Shown here piece by piece: positions 31,408 to 40,400 of a stretch of DNA of 64,000 bases. Made by a program: the position numbers and the translations under genes. The notes under the pieces were generated by a model. It had not been told where the DNA came from and did no database searches. It saw nothing but the letters and a program-made list of their open reading frames with translations. Positions within the stretch are counted from its first letter, which is position 1, and each line of letters begins with the position of its first letter. Source of the DNA: DATBGO01 sp036558005 (GTDB lineage Bacteria; Actinomycetota; Actinomycetes; Streptosporangiales; Streptosporangiaceae); NCBI GenBank assembly GCA_036558005.1, contig DATBGO010000144.1, positions 1-64,000 on the forward strand. The letters run 5' to 3'.

Positions 31408-32527
31408 CGCGTTCCTCTCCCTGCTCGGCTGGCTGCCCGGCGCGGCCGCCGCGGGCGGCCGCGGGCACCCGGCGCTCGAACAGCGCCCGGACGCCGGCCT
31501 CCGCCCTGATCAGGTCCAGGGCCAGCCTGGCATGGCCGGGCACGTAACCGTTGCCTACCAGCATCGTGACATCCGCGGCGACCCCCTCCGCGCCCAGTGC
31601 CGCCGCGGTGAACGAGGTGGCCATCGAGAAGAAGATCACGGTGCCGCCGGCCGCGGTGGACAAGATCGCGCCGCCCTCGCAGCCGGGCACGTCGACGCAG
31701 ACGACGCTCACGTCGGCCGGGCCGCCCGCGGCGGCGACCGCGGCGCTGACCGCGACCGGGTCGCGGGCGTCGGCGACGACCACCTCGTCGGCCAGGCCCG
31801 CGGCGGCCAGCAGGTCCGCCTCGTCCCCGGACGGCACCACGCCGATGACGTGCCCGGCGCCGGCCCGGCGGGCCGCGGCCGCGGACAGGCTGCCGCTCTT
31901 GCCCGCCGCGCCGAGCACCGCGACCACCGGGCGGCGCCGCCCGCCGCGGGCGGCGGCCCGCGCCACCACCCGGTGCGTCAGCGCGGGCGCGCCGCAGACG
32001 TCCAGCACCGCCAGGGCCAGCGGCCCGGGCAGGTCGGCGGGCAGCACCGCCGCGATCGACCGGCCGAACAAGATCGCGTGCCCGGCGCAGGGCACCTGCT
32101 CGGACCGGCCGTCCCAGCCGGCCAGCCCGTCGGTGATCACCAGCGGGGTCAGGCTGAGCGACACCAGGGTCGCGACCTGGTCGCCGGGCGTGAGCCCGAG
32201 CGGCGAGTCCGGGCCCGCCTCCGCCACCTGCCCGGTCAGCATCCCGCCGGACCCGGTGACCGGGTTCTGCATCTTGCCCCGGCTGGCCACGATGTCCAGG
32301 ACCGCCGCCCGCACCCGCGCCTGGTCGCCGCCGCCGGCCTCGGTGAGCTGCCGGAACGACGCGGCGTCCAGGTTCAGCCTGGTGACGTCCACCCGTACCT
32401 CGTCGGGCCAGATCCCCGGGCTGGCGTCCAGCCGCCAGGCGGCCTGCGGCAGCACCCCGGCCGGCTCCAGCACCCGGTGCAGGCCGAGCGGAGAGCCCGC
32501 GGATCGCCTGGCCTGCGGTCGGCTCAC
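31394..32527 (-). CDS. kdd: L-erythro-3,5-diaminohexanoate dehydrogenase
   Basis: A 377-residue NAD(P)-dependent dehydrogenase that oxidises 3,5-diaminohexanoate to 5-amino-3-oxohexanoate. The family features are PLGLHRVLEPAGVLPQAAW, the MQNPVTGSGGML block, a Rossmann GAAGKSGSLSAAAARRAGAGH, and a C-terminal GNGYVPGHA. The start is GTG at 32527 behind AGGGGGAG; an in-frame extension to 32590 is unsupported. It is the first gene of the operon with kamD, kamE and kal. A promoter-like sequence lies about 100 bp upstream, facing away from kamA. Confidence 0.92.
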   Translation of the reverse strand: MSRPQARRSAGSPLGLHRVLEPAGVLPQAAWRLDASPGIWPDEVRVDVTRLNLDAASFRQLTEAGGGDQARVRAAVLDIVASRGKMQNPVTGSGGMLTGQVAEAGPDSPLGLTPGDQVATLVSLSLTPLVITDGLAGWDGRSEQVPCAGHAILFGRSIAAVLPADLPGPLALAVLDVCGAPALTHRVVARAAARGGRRRPVVAVLGAAGKSGSLSAAAARRAGAGHVIGVVPSGDEADLLAAAGLADEVVVADARDPVAVSAAVAAAGGPADVSVVCVDVPGCEGGAILSTAAGGTVIFFSMATSFTAAALGAEGVAADVTMLVGNGYVPGHARLALDLIRAEAGVRALFERRVPAAARGGRAGQPAEQGEERDGQR

Positions 32528-32629
32528 GTACTCCCCCTTCTCTGCTTCAGGCTCGACGCGGCCGGCCCGGACCGGCCGCGGCGGCGCCACGGGCCTACCA
32601 GCACGATCCGGTAGAATTTCCTGCGTCGA

Positions 32630-32657
32630 ACTATACAGTCGCGAGCTTCTTGCGTAA
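32630..32657 (-). promoter_or_regulatory. Candidate promoter of the kdd-kamD-kamE-kal operon
   Basis: On the minus strand TTACGC, 16 bases, TATAGT. The -10 box is close to TATAAT, and the -35 box is weaker. The predicted transcript would begin near 32623, about 95 bases ahead of the kdd start. The rest of the kamA-kdd gap (32528-32719) shows no strong palindrome. Confidence 0.45.
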
Positions 32658-32719
32658 CCCGCCGGGTTTGCTGGCTATCGTTGCGCTGACAGCGAGCTGC
32701 GAGGGGCAGGTAAATCGAC

Positions 32720-34105
32720 ATGATCGAACAGCCTTACTCCTACCGGCACAGCGAGCTGGCCGAGCCGGACTGGCGGCGGCTGCCCGGCTGGGCGGACGTC
32801 AGCGAGGCGGACTGGGAGTCCGCGCAGTGGCAGCGCGCGCACTGCGTGAAGAACATCCGCCAGCTGCGCCAGCTGCTCGGCCCGGGCCTGTCCGATGGCT
32901 TCTGCGCCGACCTGGAGCGTGACCAGCAGCAGCGGGCCACCATGTCGATGCTGGTGACGCCGCAGATGCTCAGCACCATGGTGCCAGGCGGCGACCCGGC
33001 GCGGCCCGGCTTCACCGACGCGTTCTACGCCGACCCGGTGCGCCGGTACATGATCCCGGTGTTCAGCGACCGGCGGACCGACTGGCCCTCGCACCCGGAG
33101 GCGTCCAGGGACTCGCTGCACGAGGCGGAGATGTGGGCGGTCGAGGGGCTGACCCACCGGTACCCGACCAAGGTGCTCGCCGAGGTGCTGCCGACCTGCC
33201 CGCAGTACTGCGGTCACTGCACCAGGATGGACCTGGTCGGCAACCCCACCCCGGTGACCGGCAAGCACAAGTTCGGGCTGGCCCGCGACGACCGGCTGAC
33301 CGCGATGATCGAGTACCTGCACGCCACCCCCGGGGTGCGTGACGTGGTGGTGTCCGGCGGCGACGTCGCCAACCTGCCCTGGCCGCGGCTGGAGGCGTTC
33401 GTGTCCCGGCTGCTCGAGGTGCCCAGCATCCGCGACATCAGGCTGGCCACCAAGGCGCTGATGGGGCTGCCGCAGTACTGGCTGTCGGATGAGGTGCGGG
33501 CGGGCATGCAGCGGCTGGCCGCCGTCGCCAGGAAGCAGGACGTGAGCATCGCCATCCACACCCACGTGAACGCGGCGCAGTCGGTCACCCCGCTGGTGGC
33601 CAGGGCCGCCAAGGCGATGCTGGAGACCGGCATCAGGGATGTCAGGAACCAGGGGGTGCTGCTGCGCGGCACCAACGACAGCGCGGCCGCCCTGCTGGAC
33701 CTGTGCTTCGTGCTGCTGGACGACGCGAAGATCAGCCCGTACTACTTCTACATGTGCGACATGATCCCGAACAGCGAGCACTGGCGGCTGACCCTGGCCG
33801 AGGCGCAGCAGCTGCAGCACCAGATCATGGGCTACCTGCCCGGGTTCGCCACCCCGCGGCTGCTGTGCGACGTGCCCTACGTCGGCAAGCGGTGGGTGCA
33901 CCAGGTGGCCAGGTACGACACCGAGCGGGGCATCTCGTACTGGACCAAGAACTACCGCACCGGGGTCGAGGCCGGCGATCCGCTGGCGCTGGTGCGCGAG
34001 TACCGGTACTACGACCCGATCCACCTGCTGCCCGCGCAGGGTCAGCAGTGGTGGCGGTCGCAGCGTCCCGGGCGGGGCCAGCAGGCCGACATGGCCACCG
34101 CCTAG
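32720..34105 (+). CDS. kamA: Lysine 2,3-aminomutase (radical SAM, PLP)
   Basis: A 461-residue radical SAM/PLP enzyme that converts L-lysine to L-beta-lysine, the entry step of the pathway. The iron-sulfur motif is C160-PQY-C164-GH-C167, followed by T-R as in the clostridial enzyme, where that Arg holds the substrate carboxylate. The two aspartates that bind the lysine side-chain amine appear kept: YMCDM near 346 and D384. The PLP loop is unusual: D384-VPYVG-K390 in place of DAPGGGGK, one residue shorter and lacking the glycine run. It diverges from the kdd operon with a GAGGGGCAGG ribosome binding site. The 3' end overlaps lgt by 4 bp. Confidence 0.9.
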   Translation: MIEQPYSYRHSELAEPDWRRLPGWADVSEADWESAQWQRAHCVKNIRQLRQLLGPGLSDGFCADLERDQQQRATMSMLVTPQMLSTMVPGGDPARPGFTDAFYADPVRRYMIPVFSDRRTDWPSHPEASRDSLHEAEMWAVEGLTHRYPTKVLAEVLPTCPQYCGHCTRMDLVGNPTPVTGKHKFGLARDDRLTAMIEYLHATPGVRDVVVSGGDVANLPWPRLEAFVSRLLEVPSIRDIRLATKALMGLPQYWLSDEVRAGMQRLAAVARKQDVSIAIHTHVNAAQSVTPLVARAAKAMLETGIRDVRNQGVLLRGTNDSAAALLDLCFVLLDDAKISPYYFYMCDMIPNSEHWRLTLAEAQQLQHQIMGYLPGFATPRLLCDVPYVGKRWVHQVARYDTERGISYWTKNYRTGVEAGDPLALVREYRYYDPIHLLPAQGQQWWRSQRPGRGQQADMATA

Positions 34106-34956
34106 CCGGCCCGCTCGCCGCCGCTGCTGCTGCTCACCGGCTCTGGCCCGGCGTCGCCGCGCGGCGGGCCCGGCCGCCGCCGCTGGCTGAGCAGGAACCA
34201 GGCGATCCCGGCCACGGTGAGCACCAGCGCGACGAAGAAGTTCAGCCGCAGCCCGAGGAAGTGCTCGGAGGAGTCGATCCGGACCGACTCCTCGAAGATC
34301 CGGAACGCCGAGTAGCCGGTTACGTACAGCGCGAACAGCCCCGGCGGCCTGATCCGGGTGTGGTGGCCCAGCCACACCAGCGCCGCGGCCAGCGCCAGGT
34401 CGAAGATCAGCTCGTACAGGAAGGTGGGCTGGAACGTGCTGACGGCGTGGTACCCGGCGGGCCGGAACGCCGGGTCGATCTGCAGCCCCCAGGGCAGGCT
34501 CGTGGGCCGGCCGAACAGCTCCTGGTTGAAGTAGTTCCCGATCCGGCCGACCGCCTGCGCCACCAGCAGCGCGGGAGCGACCGCGTCGGCGAACGCGGCC
34601 ACGCTGCTGCGGGCCTTGCGGACCCGCCACACCCCGGCCGCGGCGCCCGCCGCGATGCCGCCCCAGACGCCCAGCCCGCCTGACCAGACCGCGAACACCC
34701 CCCACCAGGTGTGCGGCATGATGTCGCCGGGCGTGGTGATGTCGAAGTAGAGCCGCCCGCCGATGATGCCGGCCGGCACCGCCCAGGTGGCCACGTCGGC
34801 GACCAGCCCGGGGTCACCGCCGGCCGCCCGCCAGCGGCGCCGGGTGATGATGATCGCGAGCGCGATCCCGACCACGTACATCAGCCCGTAGAAGTGGATG
34901 AACGCGGGGCCGATGTGGAACCCGTTCACCGGCGGGCTGGGGATGTGCAGCGCCAT
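34102..34956 (-). CDS. lgt: Prolipoprotein diacylglyceryl transferase
   Basis: A 284-residue membrane enzyme that transfers diacylglycerol from phosphatidylglycerol to the lipobox Cys of prolipoproteins, the first step of lipoprotein maturation. The Lgt signature GRIGNYFNQELFGRPTSLPW is present, with about seven membrane helices, a FYGLMYVVGIALAI first segment, and FQPTFLYELIFDLAL. RIFEESVRID follows, a typical functional Arg region. The start is the ATG at 34956; the frame extends to 34989. The C-terminal tail is short and Ser/Gly-rich. No trp genes are adjacent, which is where Streptomyces keeps lgt. Confidence 0.95.
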   Translation of the reverse strand: MALHIPSPPVNGFHIGPAFIHFYGLMYVVGIALAIIITRRRWRAAGGDPGLVADVATWAVPAGIIGGRLYFDITTPGDIMPHTWWGVFAVWSGGLGVWGGIAAGAAAGVWRVRKARSSVAAFADAVAPALLVAQAVGRIGNYFNQELFGRPTSLPWGLQIDPAFRPAGYHAVSTFQPTFLYELIFDLALAAALVWLGHHTRIRPPGLFALYVTGYSAFRIFEESVRIDSSEHFLGLRLNFFVALVLTVAGIAWFLLSQRRRPGPPRGDAGPEPVSSSSGGERAG

Positions 34957-35033
34957 GGCACCGAGGGTAGACCAGCCGCGGCCCGGCACCGGCCGCGGCG
35001 GCGCGCCAGCGCGGCATCGGCTAGGGTGCAGCC

Positions 35034-35693
35034 GTGACCCGTCGCAGCGAGCAGCTCAGCCCGGAACTGCACGACTACCTGGTCGCCGCGAGCACCCCGC
35101 CCGACGAGGTGCTGCGCGACCTGGCCGAGGAGACCGCGCGCCGCTATCCGGACGCGGCCGGCATGCAGATCGGCCCCGAGCAGGGCACGTTCATGACGCT
35201 GCTGGCCCGGATCGGGCGGGCCAGCGCCGGGATCGAGGTCGGCACCTTCACCGGCTACTCCTCGATCTGCCTGGCCCGCGGGCTGGCGCCGGGCGGCAGG
35301 CTGCTGTGCTGCGACGTGAGCGAGGAGTGGACCTCGGTGGCGCGCCGGTACTGGCAGCGCGCCGGGCTGGAGCGCCAGATCGAGCTGCGGCTCGGCCCGG
35401 CCCTGGACACGCTGCGGGCGCTGCCCGCCGGGGCCGCGTTCGACCTGGCGTTCATCGACGCCGACAAGGCCGGCTACACCGGCTACTGGGACGAGATCGT
35501 GCCGCGGATCCGGCCGGGCGGGTTCATCCTGGCCGACAACACGCTCTCGCACGGCCGGGTCGTGCAGCCGGAGGAGCAGGACGCGAACGTCCGCGGGATC
35601 CGCGATTTCAACGCCAGGGCCCGCGCCGACGGCCGTGTTGACCTTGTCCTGCTGCCGGTCGGCGACGGCCTCACCCTGGCATTCAGGAAATAA
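35034..35693 (+). CDS. O-methyltransferase (catechol/caffeoyl-CoA type)
   Basis: A 219-residue metal-dependent SAM methyltransferase. GIEVGTFTGYSSICLARGL is motif I, the DVSEEW segment binds the ribose, and the metal site is formed by FIDADKAGYTGYWD and ILADNTLSHGRV. The family methylates catechols and related diols; the physiological substrate is not evident. It begins with GTG, is divergent from lgt by about 77 bp, and precedes a VOC gene. Confidence 0.92.
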   Translation: MTRRSEQLSPELHDYLVAASTPPDEVLRDLAEETARRYPDAAGMQIGPEQGTFMTLLARIGRASAGIEVGTFTGYSSICLARGLAPGGRLLCCDVSEEWTSVARRYWQRAGLERQIELRLGPALDTLRALPAGAAFDLAFIDADKAGYTGYWDEIVPRIRPGGFILADNTLSHGRVVQPEEQDANVRGIRDFNARARADGRVDLVLLPVGDGLTLAFRK

Positions 35694-35765
35694 CGGGGCA
35701 CCGGCGTTATCTCGGTCCGCTGACATGGGCACGATGGCGTTCGCGGATCGGTACGATGTCCCGCT

Positions 35766-36140
35766 ATGGCGGCATTGTTCAACCGGATCATTCCGATCCT
35801 GTTCGTCAGCGACCTTGAGGCTGAACGGGACTTCTATGTCCGCCTTGGTTTCCACGTCACCTACGAGGGCCCCGAATACCCCGACTTCACCGCGCTCGGC
35901 CACGGCCCGGTCGAGTTCGGCCTCGAGCGCAAGCCCGGGTTCAACAGCGAGCGTCCCGACCAGGTGCTCGCCTGGCAGTTCGGGGTGTCCGACATCGAGC
36001 ACGCCAAGCAGCAGCTGAAGGAAGCCGGGGTGCCCTTCACCGAGCAGCTGATGACGCCCACCGAGGACTGGCAGTACCGGCTGCTGCACGCCCGCACCCC
36101 CAACGGCTATCACTTGCTGCTGGAAGAGGGCAGCGACTAG
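35766..36140 (+). CDS. VOC superfamily (glyoxalase/bleomycin resistance-like) protein
   Basis: A 124-residue single VOC module with the beta-alpha-beta-beta-beta repeats typical of glyoxalase/bleomycin-resistance/dioxygenase folds: ILFVSDLEAERDFYVRLGFHV and VSDIEHAKQQLKEAGVPF. GYHLLLEEG at the C-terminus holds the usual terminal Glu. It may bind a small ligand or sequester an antibiotic; the metal-site residues are not fully certain, so enzymatic function is left open. It has its own short leader of 72 bp. Confidence 0.85.
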   Translation: MAALFNRIIPILFVSDLEAERDFYVRLGFHVTYEGPEYPDFTALGHGPVEFGLERKPGFNSERPDQVLAWQFGVSDIEHAKQQLKEAGVPFTEQLMTPTEDWQYRLLHARTPNGYHLLLEEGSD

Positions 36141-36211
36141 CGCCGCGCTGGGCGACAATGACGGGTGGCCGCGGCCGCCGGGCCGCGGCGCCAGCCAGCG
36201 CGGGAGGGCCG

Positions 36212-36997
36212 ATGGGCGCGTCGACGGATCCGGTGTACCTGCGGGTCCTGGAGGACCTGCGCGGCCGGATCCTGGACGGCGTGCTGGCGCCTGGCGCCCG
36301 GGTGCCGTCCAGGAACGCGATCATCGCCAGGTACGGGGTCGGCGAGACCGCCGCCAAGCACGCCCTGCAGGTGCTGGCGACCGAGGGGCTGATCGAGGCC
36401 AGGGCGGGCTCGGGGTCCTACGTGCGGGAGGTGCCCGCGTCCGGGTACTTAGACCATGACCGGCTGCACTTCCCCGGCTCCCCGTTCGGCCTCAGCGAGC
36501 CGGCCGGCCGCCCCGGCGCGGCCGCCCCGCCCCCGGTCCGGCTCGCCTGGGAGCATCAGAGCGAGCTGCTGCCCGCGCCCGGGCACATCGCCAGGCGGCT
36601 GGGCCTGGACCCGGCCGGCGACAAGGTCATGGCCACCAGGTACCTGCTCAGCGCGGACGGGGAGCCGGTCCAGCTGGCGGTCAGCTACGAGCCGGCCAGG
36701 CTCACCGCGCAGACCCCGGTCGCCGAGCCGGAGCAGGGCCCGCTGGCGGGCCGCGGGGTGATCGAGCGGATGGCGTCGATCGGGATCACGGTGGACCAGG
36801 TGGCGGAGGAGATATCGGTGCGGCCCGCGCTGTGCGCGGAGGCGGGCGCGCTGGCGGTGCCGCCCGGCGCGCCGGTGCTGCTGGTCGAGCGGCTGCACCT
36901 GGCCGGAGAGCGGCCGGTGGAGGCCGGCGAGATCGTCATCGCCGCGGAGCGGTTCCGGCTGCGCTACCGCACCGCGGTGCCGGCCCCGGCGCCATGA
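36212..36997 (+). CDS. GntR/HutC family regulator with UTRA domain
   Basis: A 261-residue regulator. The GntR winged helix spans about residues 7-70 (YLRVLEDLRGRILDGVLAPG, then PSRNAIIARYGVGETAAKHALQVLATEGLIEARAGSGSYV). The UTRA ligand-binding domain follows, with PAGDKVMATRYLLSADGEPVQLAVSY, GRGVIERMASIGI and PVLLVERLHLAGERPVE. UTRA regulators often sense sugar phosphates or amine compounds. The start is the ATG at 36212 with GGGAGGGCCG upstream. The stop overlaps the GNAT start by ATGA. The nearby alpha-mannosidase makes sugar control possible. Confidence 0.9.
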   Translation: MGASTDPVYLRVLEDLRGRILDGVLAPGARVPSRNAIIARYGVGETAAKHALQVLATEGLIEARAGSGSYVREVPASGYLDHDRLHFPGSPFGLSEPAGRPGAAAPPPVRLAWEHQSELLPAPGHIARRLGLDPAGDKVMATRYLLSADGEPVQLAVSYEPARLTAQTPVAEPEQGPLAGRGVIERMASIGITVDQVAEEISVRPALCAEAGALAVPPGAPVLLVERLHLAGERPVEAGEIVIAAERFRLRYRTAVPAPAP

Positions 36998-37470
36998 TCA
37001 GGCCAGCCGTCCGGGCCGACGTGCCCGGCATCTGCCGGCTGATCCGCGAGCTGGCCGAGTACGAGCGGTCCGGGCACGAGGTCACCGGGACCGAGGACGA
37101 CCTGGCCGCCGCCCTGTTCGGCCCGGCGCCCGCGGTGTACGCGCACGTCGCCGAGCACGAGGGCGAGCTGGCCGGGTTCGCGCTGTGGTTCCTCAACTAC
37201 TCCACCTGGCTCGGCCGTCACGGCATCTACCTGGAGGACCTGTACGTCACGCCGCAGCTGCGCGGGCACGGCTACGGCCGGGCGCTGCTGGCCGAGCTGG
37301 CGGGCCTGTGCGCGGACCGGGGCTACGGCAGGCTGGAATGGTGGGTGCTGGACTGGAATTCACCCGCGATCGGCTTCTACGCCAGCCTGGGCGCCGAGCC
37401 GATGGACGAGTGGACGGTGCACCGGCTGACGGGACCCGCGCTGCGCGCGCTCGCGGCCCGGCGCGGCTAG
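36994..37470 (+). CDS. GNAT acetyltransferase, SSAT/thialysine type
   Basis: A 158-residue acetyltransferase. IRPAVRADVPGICRLIRELAEYE and the EVTGTEDDL segment resemble spermidine/spermine and thialysine N-acetyltransferases. The acetyl-CoA site is LYVTPQLRGHGYGRALLAELA, and RLEWWVLDWNSPAIGFYASLGA is the diagnostic C-terminal block. A diamine or amino-acid substrate is likely; it lies a few kilobases from the lysine aminomutase genes. It overlaps the GntR stop, so the two are translated together. Confidence 0.88.
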   Translation: MIRPAVRADVPGICRLIRELAEYERSGHEVTGTEDDLAAALFGPAPAVYAHVAEHEGELAGFALWFLNYSTWLGRHGIYLEDLYVTPQLRGHGYGRALLAELAGLCADRGYGRLEWWVLDWNSPAIGFYASLGAEPMDEWTVHRLTGPALRALAARRG

Positions 37471-37492
37471 CCGGCGCGTGCGACGATGAGGC

Positions 37493-40400
37493 ATGCGGAT
37501 AGCCGCGGTCGCCGCCACGGAGCTGTTCACCGGCACCGCCCTGCGTCCCGCGCAGGTGGTCAGGGTCACCCTGGCCGGGCACGGGCCGGACGCCGCGGCG
37601 CAGGCCGGGCAGCCGGTCACCGTGACGGTCGCGGGGCCGGGCGTCAGCACCCCGGACCCGGCGGTGACCCGGTGCCCGGGCCCGGGGCAGGAAGCCGCCG
37701 CCGAGGTGGCGGTCGAGATCGCGGCCCCGGCGGCGCCGGGCAGCACCCGGCAGGTGACCGCGGCCGCCGCGCTGCACGGCGGGCAGCGGGCCGAGCTGCC
37801 CGCCGCGATCAGCGTCGCGGAGGCCGGCTGGACCATGTGGATGGTCAGCCACTTCCACTACGACCCGGTCTGGTGGAGCACCCAGGGCCAGTTCACCCAG
37901 TCCCGGATCTTCCTGCCTGAGGCCGACGGCAGCCTGCCCGACTCCAGGACCGCGTTCGAGCTGGTCCGGCTGCACCTGGCGGCGGCCAGGACCGACCCGG
38001 ACTACAAGTTCGTGCTCGCCGAGATCGACTACCTCAAGCCGTACTTCGACGCGCACCCGGGCGACCGCGCGGACCTGCTCAGCTTCATCGCCGCGGGCCG
38101 GGTCGAGATCGTCGGCGGCAGCTACAACGAGCCGAACACGAACCTGACCAGCGCCGAGTCCACGATCCGCAACGCCGTGCACGGCCTGGCCTACCAGCGG
38201 GAGATGCTGGGCGCCGACCCGGCCACGGCGTGGATGCTGGACAGCTTCGGCCACGACCCCGGCTACCCGGGGCTGATGGCCGCGGCCGGGCTGGCCGAGT
38301 CGGCCTGGGCCAGGGGCCCCTACCACCAGTGGGGGCCGCAGCGCACCGTCGGCGACAACCGGCGGATGCAGTTCGCGTCGGAGTTCGAGTGGCTGTCGCC
38401 CGACGGCGGCGGGCTGCTGACCAGCTACATGGCCAACCACTACGGCGCGGGCTGGGTGACCCACCAGGCGGCCACCGCCGCCGCCGCCGCCGAGGCCGCC
38501 CTGGAGCAGTTCCGCCAGCTGGCGCCGGTCGCCGCCACCCGCAACGTGCTGCTGCCGGTCGGCGCCGACCACGTGATCCCGTCCCGCTGGGTCACCGCGA
38601 TCCACCGGGACTGGAACGCCAGGTACGTGTGGCCGCGGTTCGTCACCGCGCTGCCCTGCGAGTTCTTCGCCGCGGTGCGCAAGGACGCGGCCAGCCGCGA
38701 CACCTGGATCACCCCGCAGACCAGGGACATGAACCCGGTGTACCCCGGCAAGGACGTCTCCTACATCGACACCAAGCAGGCCCAGCGCGCGGCCGAGGTG
38801 GCGGTGGCCGGCGGCGAGCGGCTGGCCACCCTGGCCTGGCTGCACGGCGCCGCCTACCCGGTGCGCTCGCTGGACAAGGCGTGGCGGCTGCTGGCCTTCG
38901 GCGCGCATCACGACGCGATCACCGGGACCGAGTCCGACCAGGTCTACCTGGACCTGCTGGCGGGCTGGCGGGAGGCCTGCGAGCGCGGCGAGGAGGCCGG
39001 CCGGCGGGCGGCCGGGCACCTGGCCGGGCTCGCCGACACCACCGGGCCGCCGGGCAGCGTCCCGGTCGCCGTCTTCAACACCCTGTCCCGCCCGCGTTCT
39101 GGCCTGGTCACCGTGACGGTGGAGTTCGCCGCGCCGGGGCCGCGCGAGGCCGGGCTGGCCGACGGCACCGGGGCGGCGCTGGGCTGCCTGGCGGCCGGCC
39201 AGCGGCGGCACCCCGACGGCACCCTGGCCGCGGTGACGCTGACCTTCCTGGCCGCCGGGGTGCCCGCGCTCGGCTACCGCACCTACTGGGCCGGGCAGGC
39301 CAGGGCCGGCCAGCCCGCCGCGGCCGGCTGGGCGGACCTGCCCGGCCAGGTGATCGAGAACGAGTTCTTCACCGTGACCGCCGACCCGGCCCGCGGCGGC
39401 GCCCTCAGCCAGGTCACCGACCGGCGGTCCGGGCAGGACCTGCTGGCGGGCCCGGGCAACGACCTGATCCTGCAGGAGGAGTACAGCCAGCACCCGCGCT
39501 GGGGCGAGGGCCCGTGGCTGCTGTCGGTCAAGGGCCCGGGCACCCGGTCGTCGCGGCGCCCGGCCGCGGTGCGCGCCCAGCGCTGCCCGGCGGGCTCGCG
39601 GCTGGTCGCCGGGTTCAGCCTCGGCGGTCTGCGGGTGACCCAGGAGACGCTGCTGTGGGACGGCGCGGACCGGGTGGAGTTCCGCACCCACCTGGACGGC
39701 GCGATCGGGCAGGACCGGCTGCTGCGGGTCGCGTTCCCGGCCCGGGTGCCCGGCGGGCTGCCGGTGTTCCAGGCCGCGACCGCGGTCATCGGCCGCACCC
39801 CCGGCAGCCCCGACGCCGACGCGGGCGAGCACTCGTTCAGCCTCGACTGCCCGGCGCACGAATGGTTCGCCGCCGGGTCGACGGCGCGGGTGGCGCTGGG
39901 CGGCGGCGGGCGCCGGGCCATCGGCGTCGCCGAGGTCATAACCCCCGGTAACGCCATCAGGGAGCCGGTCAGGTCGCTGATGCTGGCGCTGGCCCGCGCT
40001 GGCGTGACCGCGACCTGCTCGCTGGCCGGCGGCCCGCGCTACGGCTCGATCGACGCCGACTCGAACCTGCCTGACGTGCGGATCACGCTGGGCGGCCCCG
40101 GGCAGAACCCGTTCACCGCCAGCGTGCTCGCCGCCGCCGGGCCCGGCCCGGCCGCGGACCTGGCCGCCCAGCTCGCCGCCGGTCAGGCCGCCCGGGTCTG
40201 GGTGCCCGCCGGGCGCGGCCGGGCGCAGGCGTTCGCCCCCGGCGCCGACCTGCGCGGCCCGGCTGACCTGCCGGTGCTGATCGTGGCGGGCGGGGACCTG
40301 GCCGCCGCGGTCGAGGCGGTCGCCGCCGACCTGGCCGACGCGGTCATCGAGGTGCCGGCCGGCCCGGCGGGCACGGGGCAGCACGGGCCGGGCGCTGACC

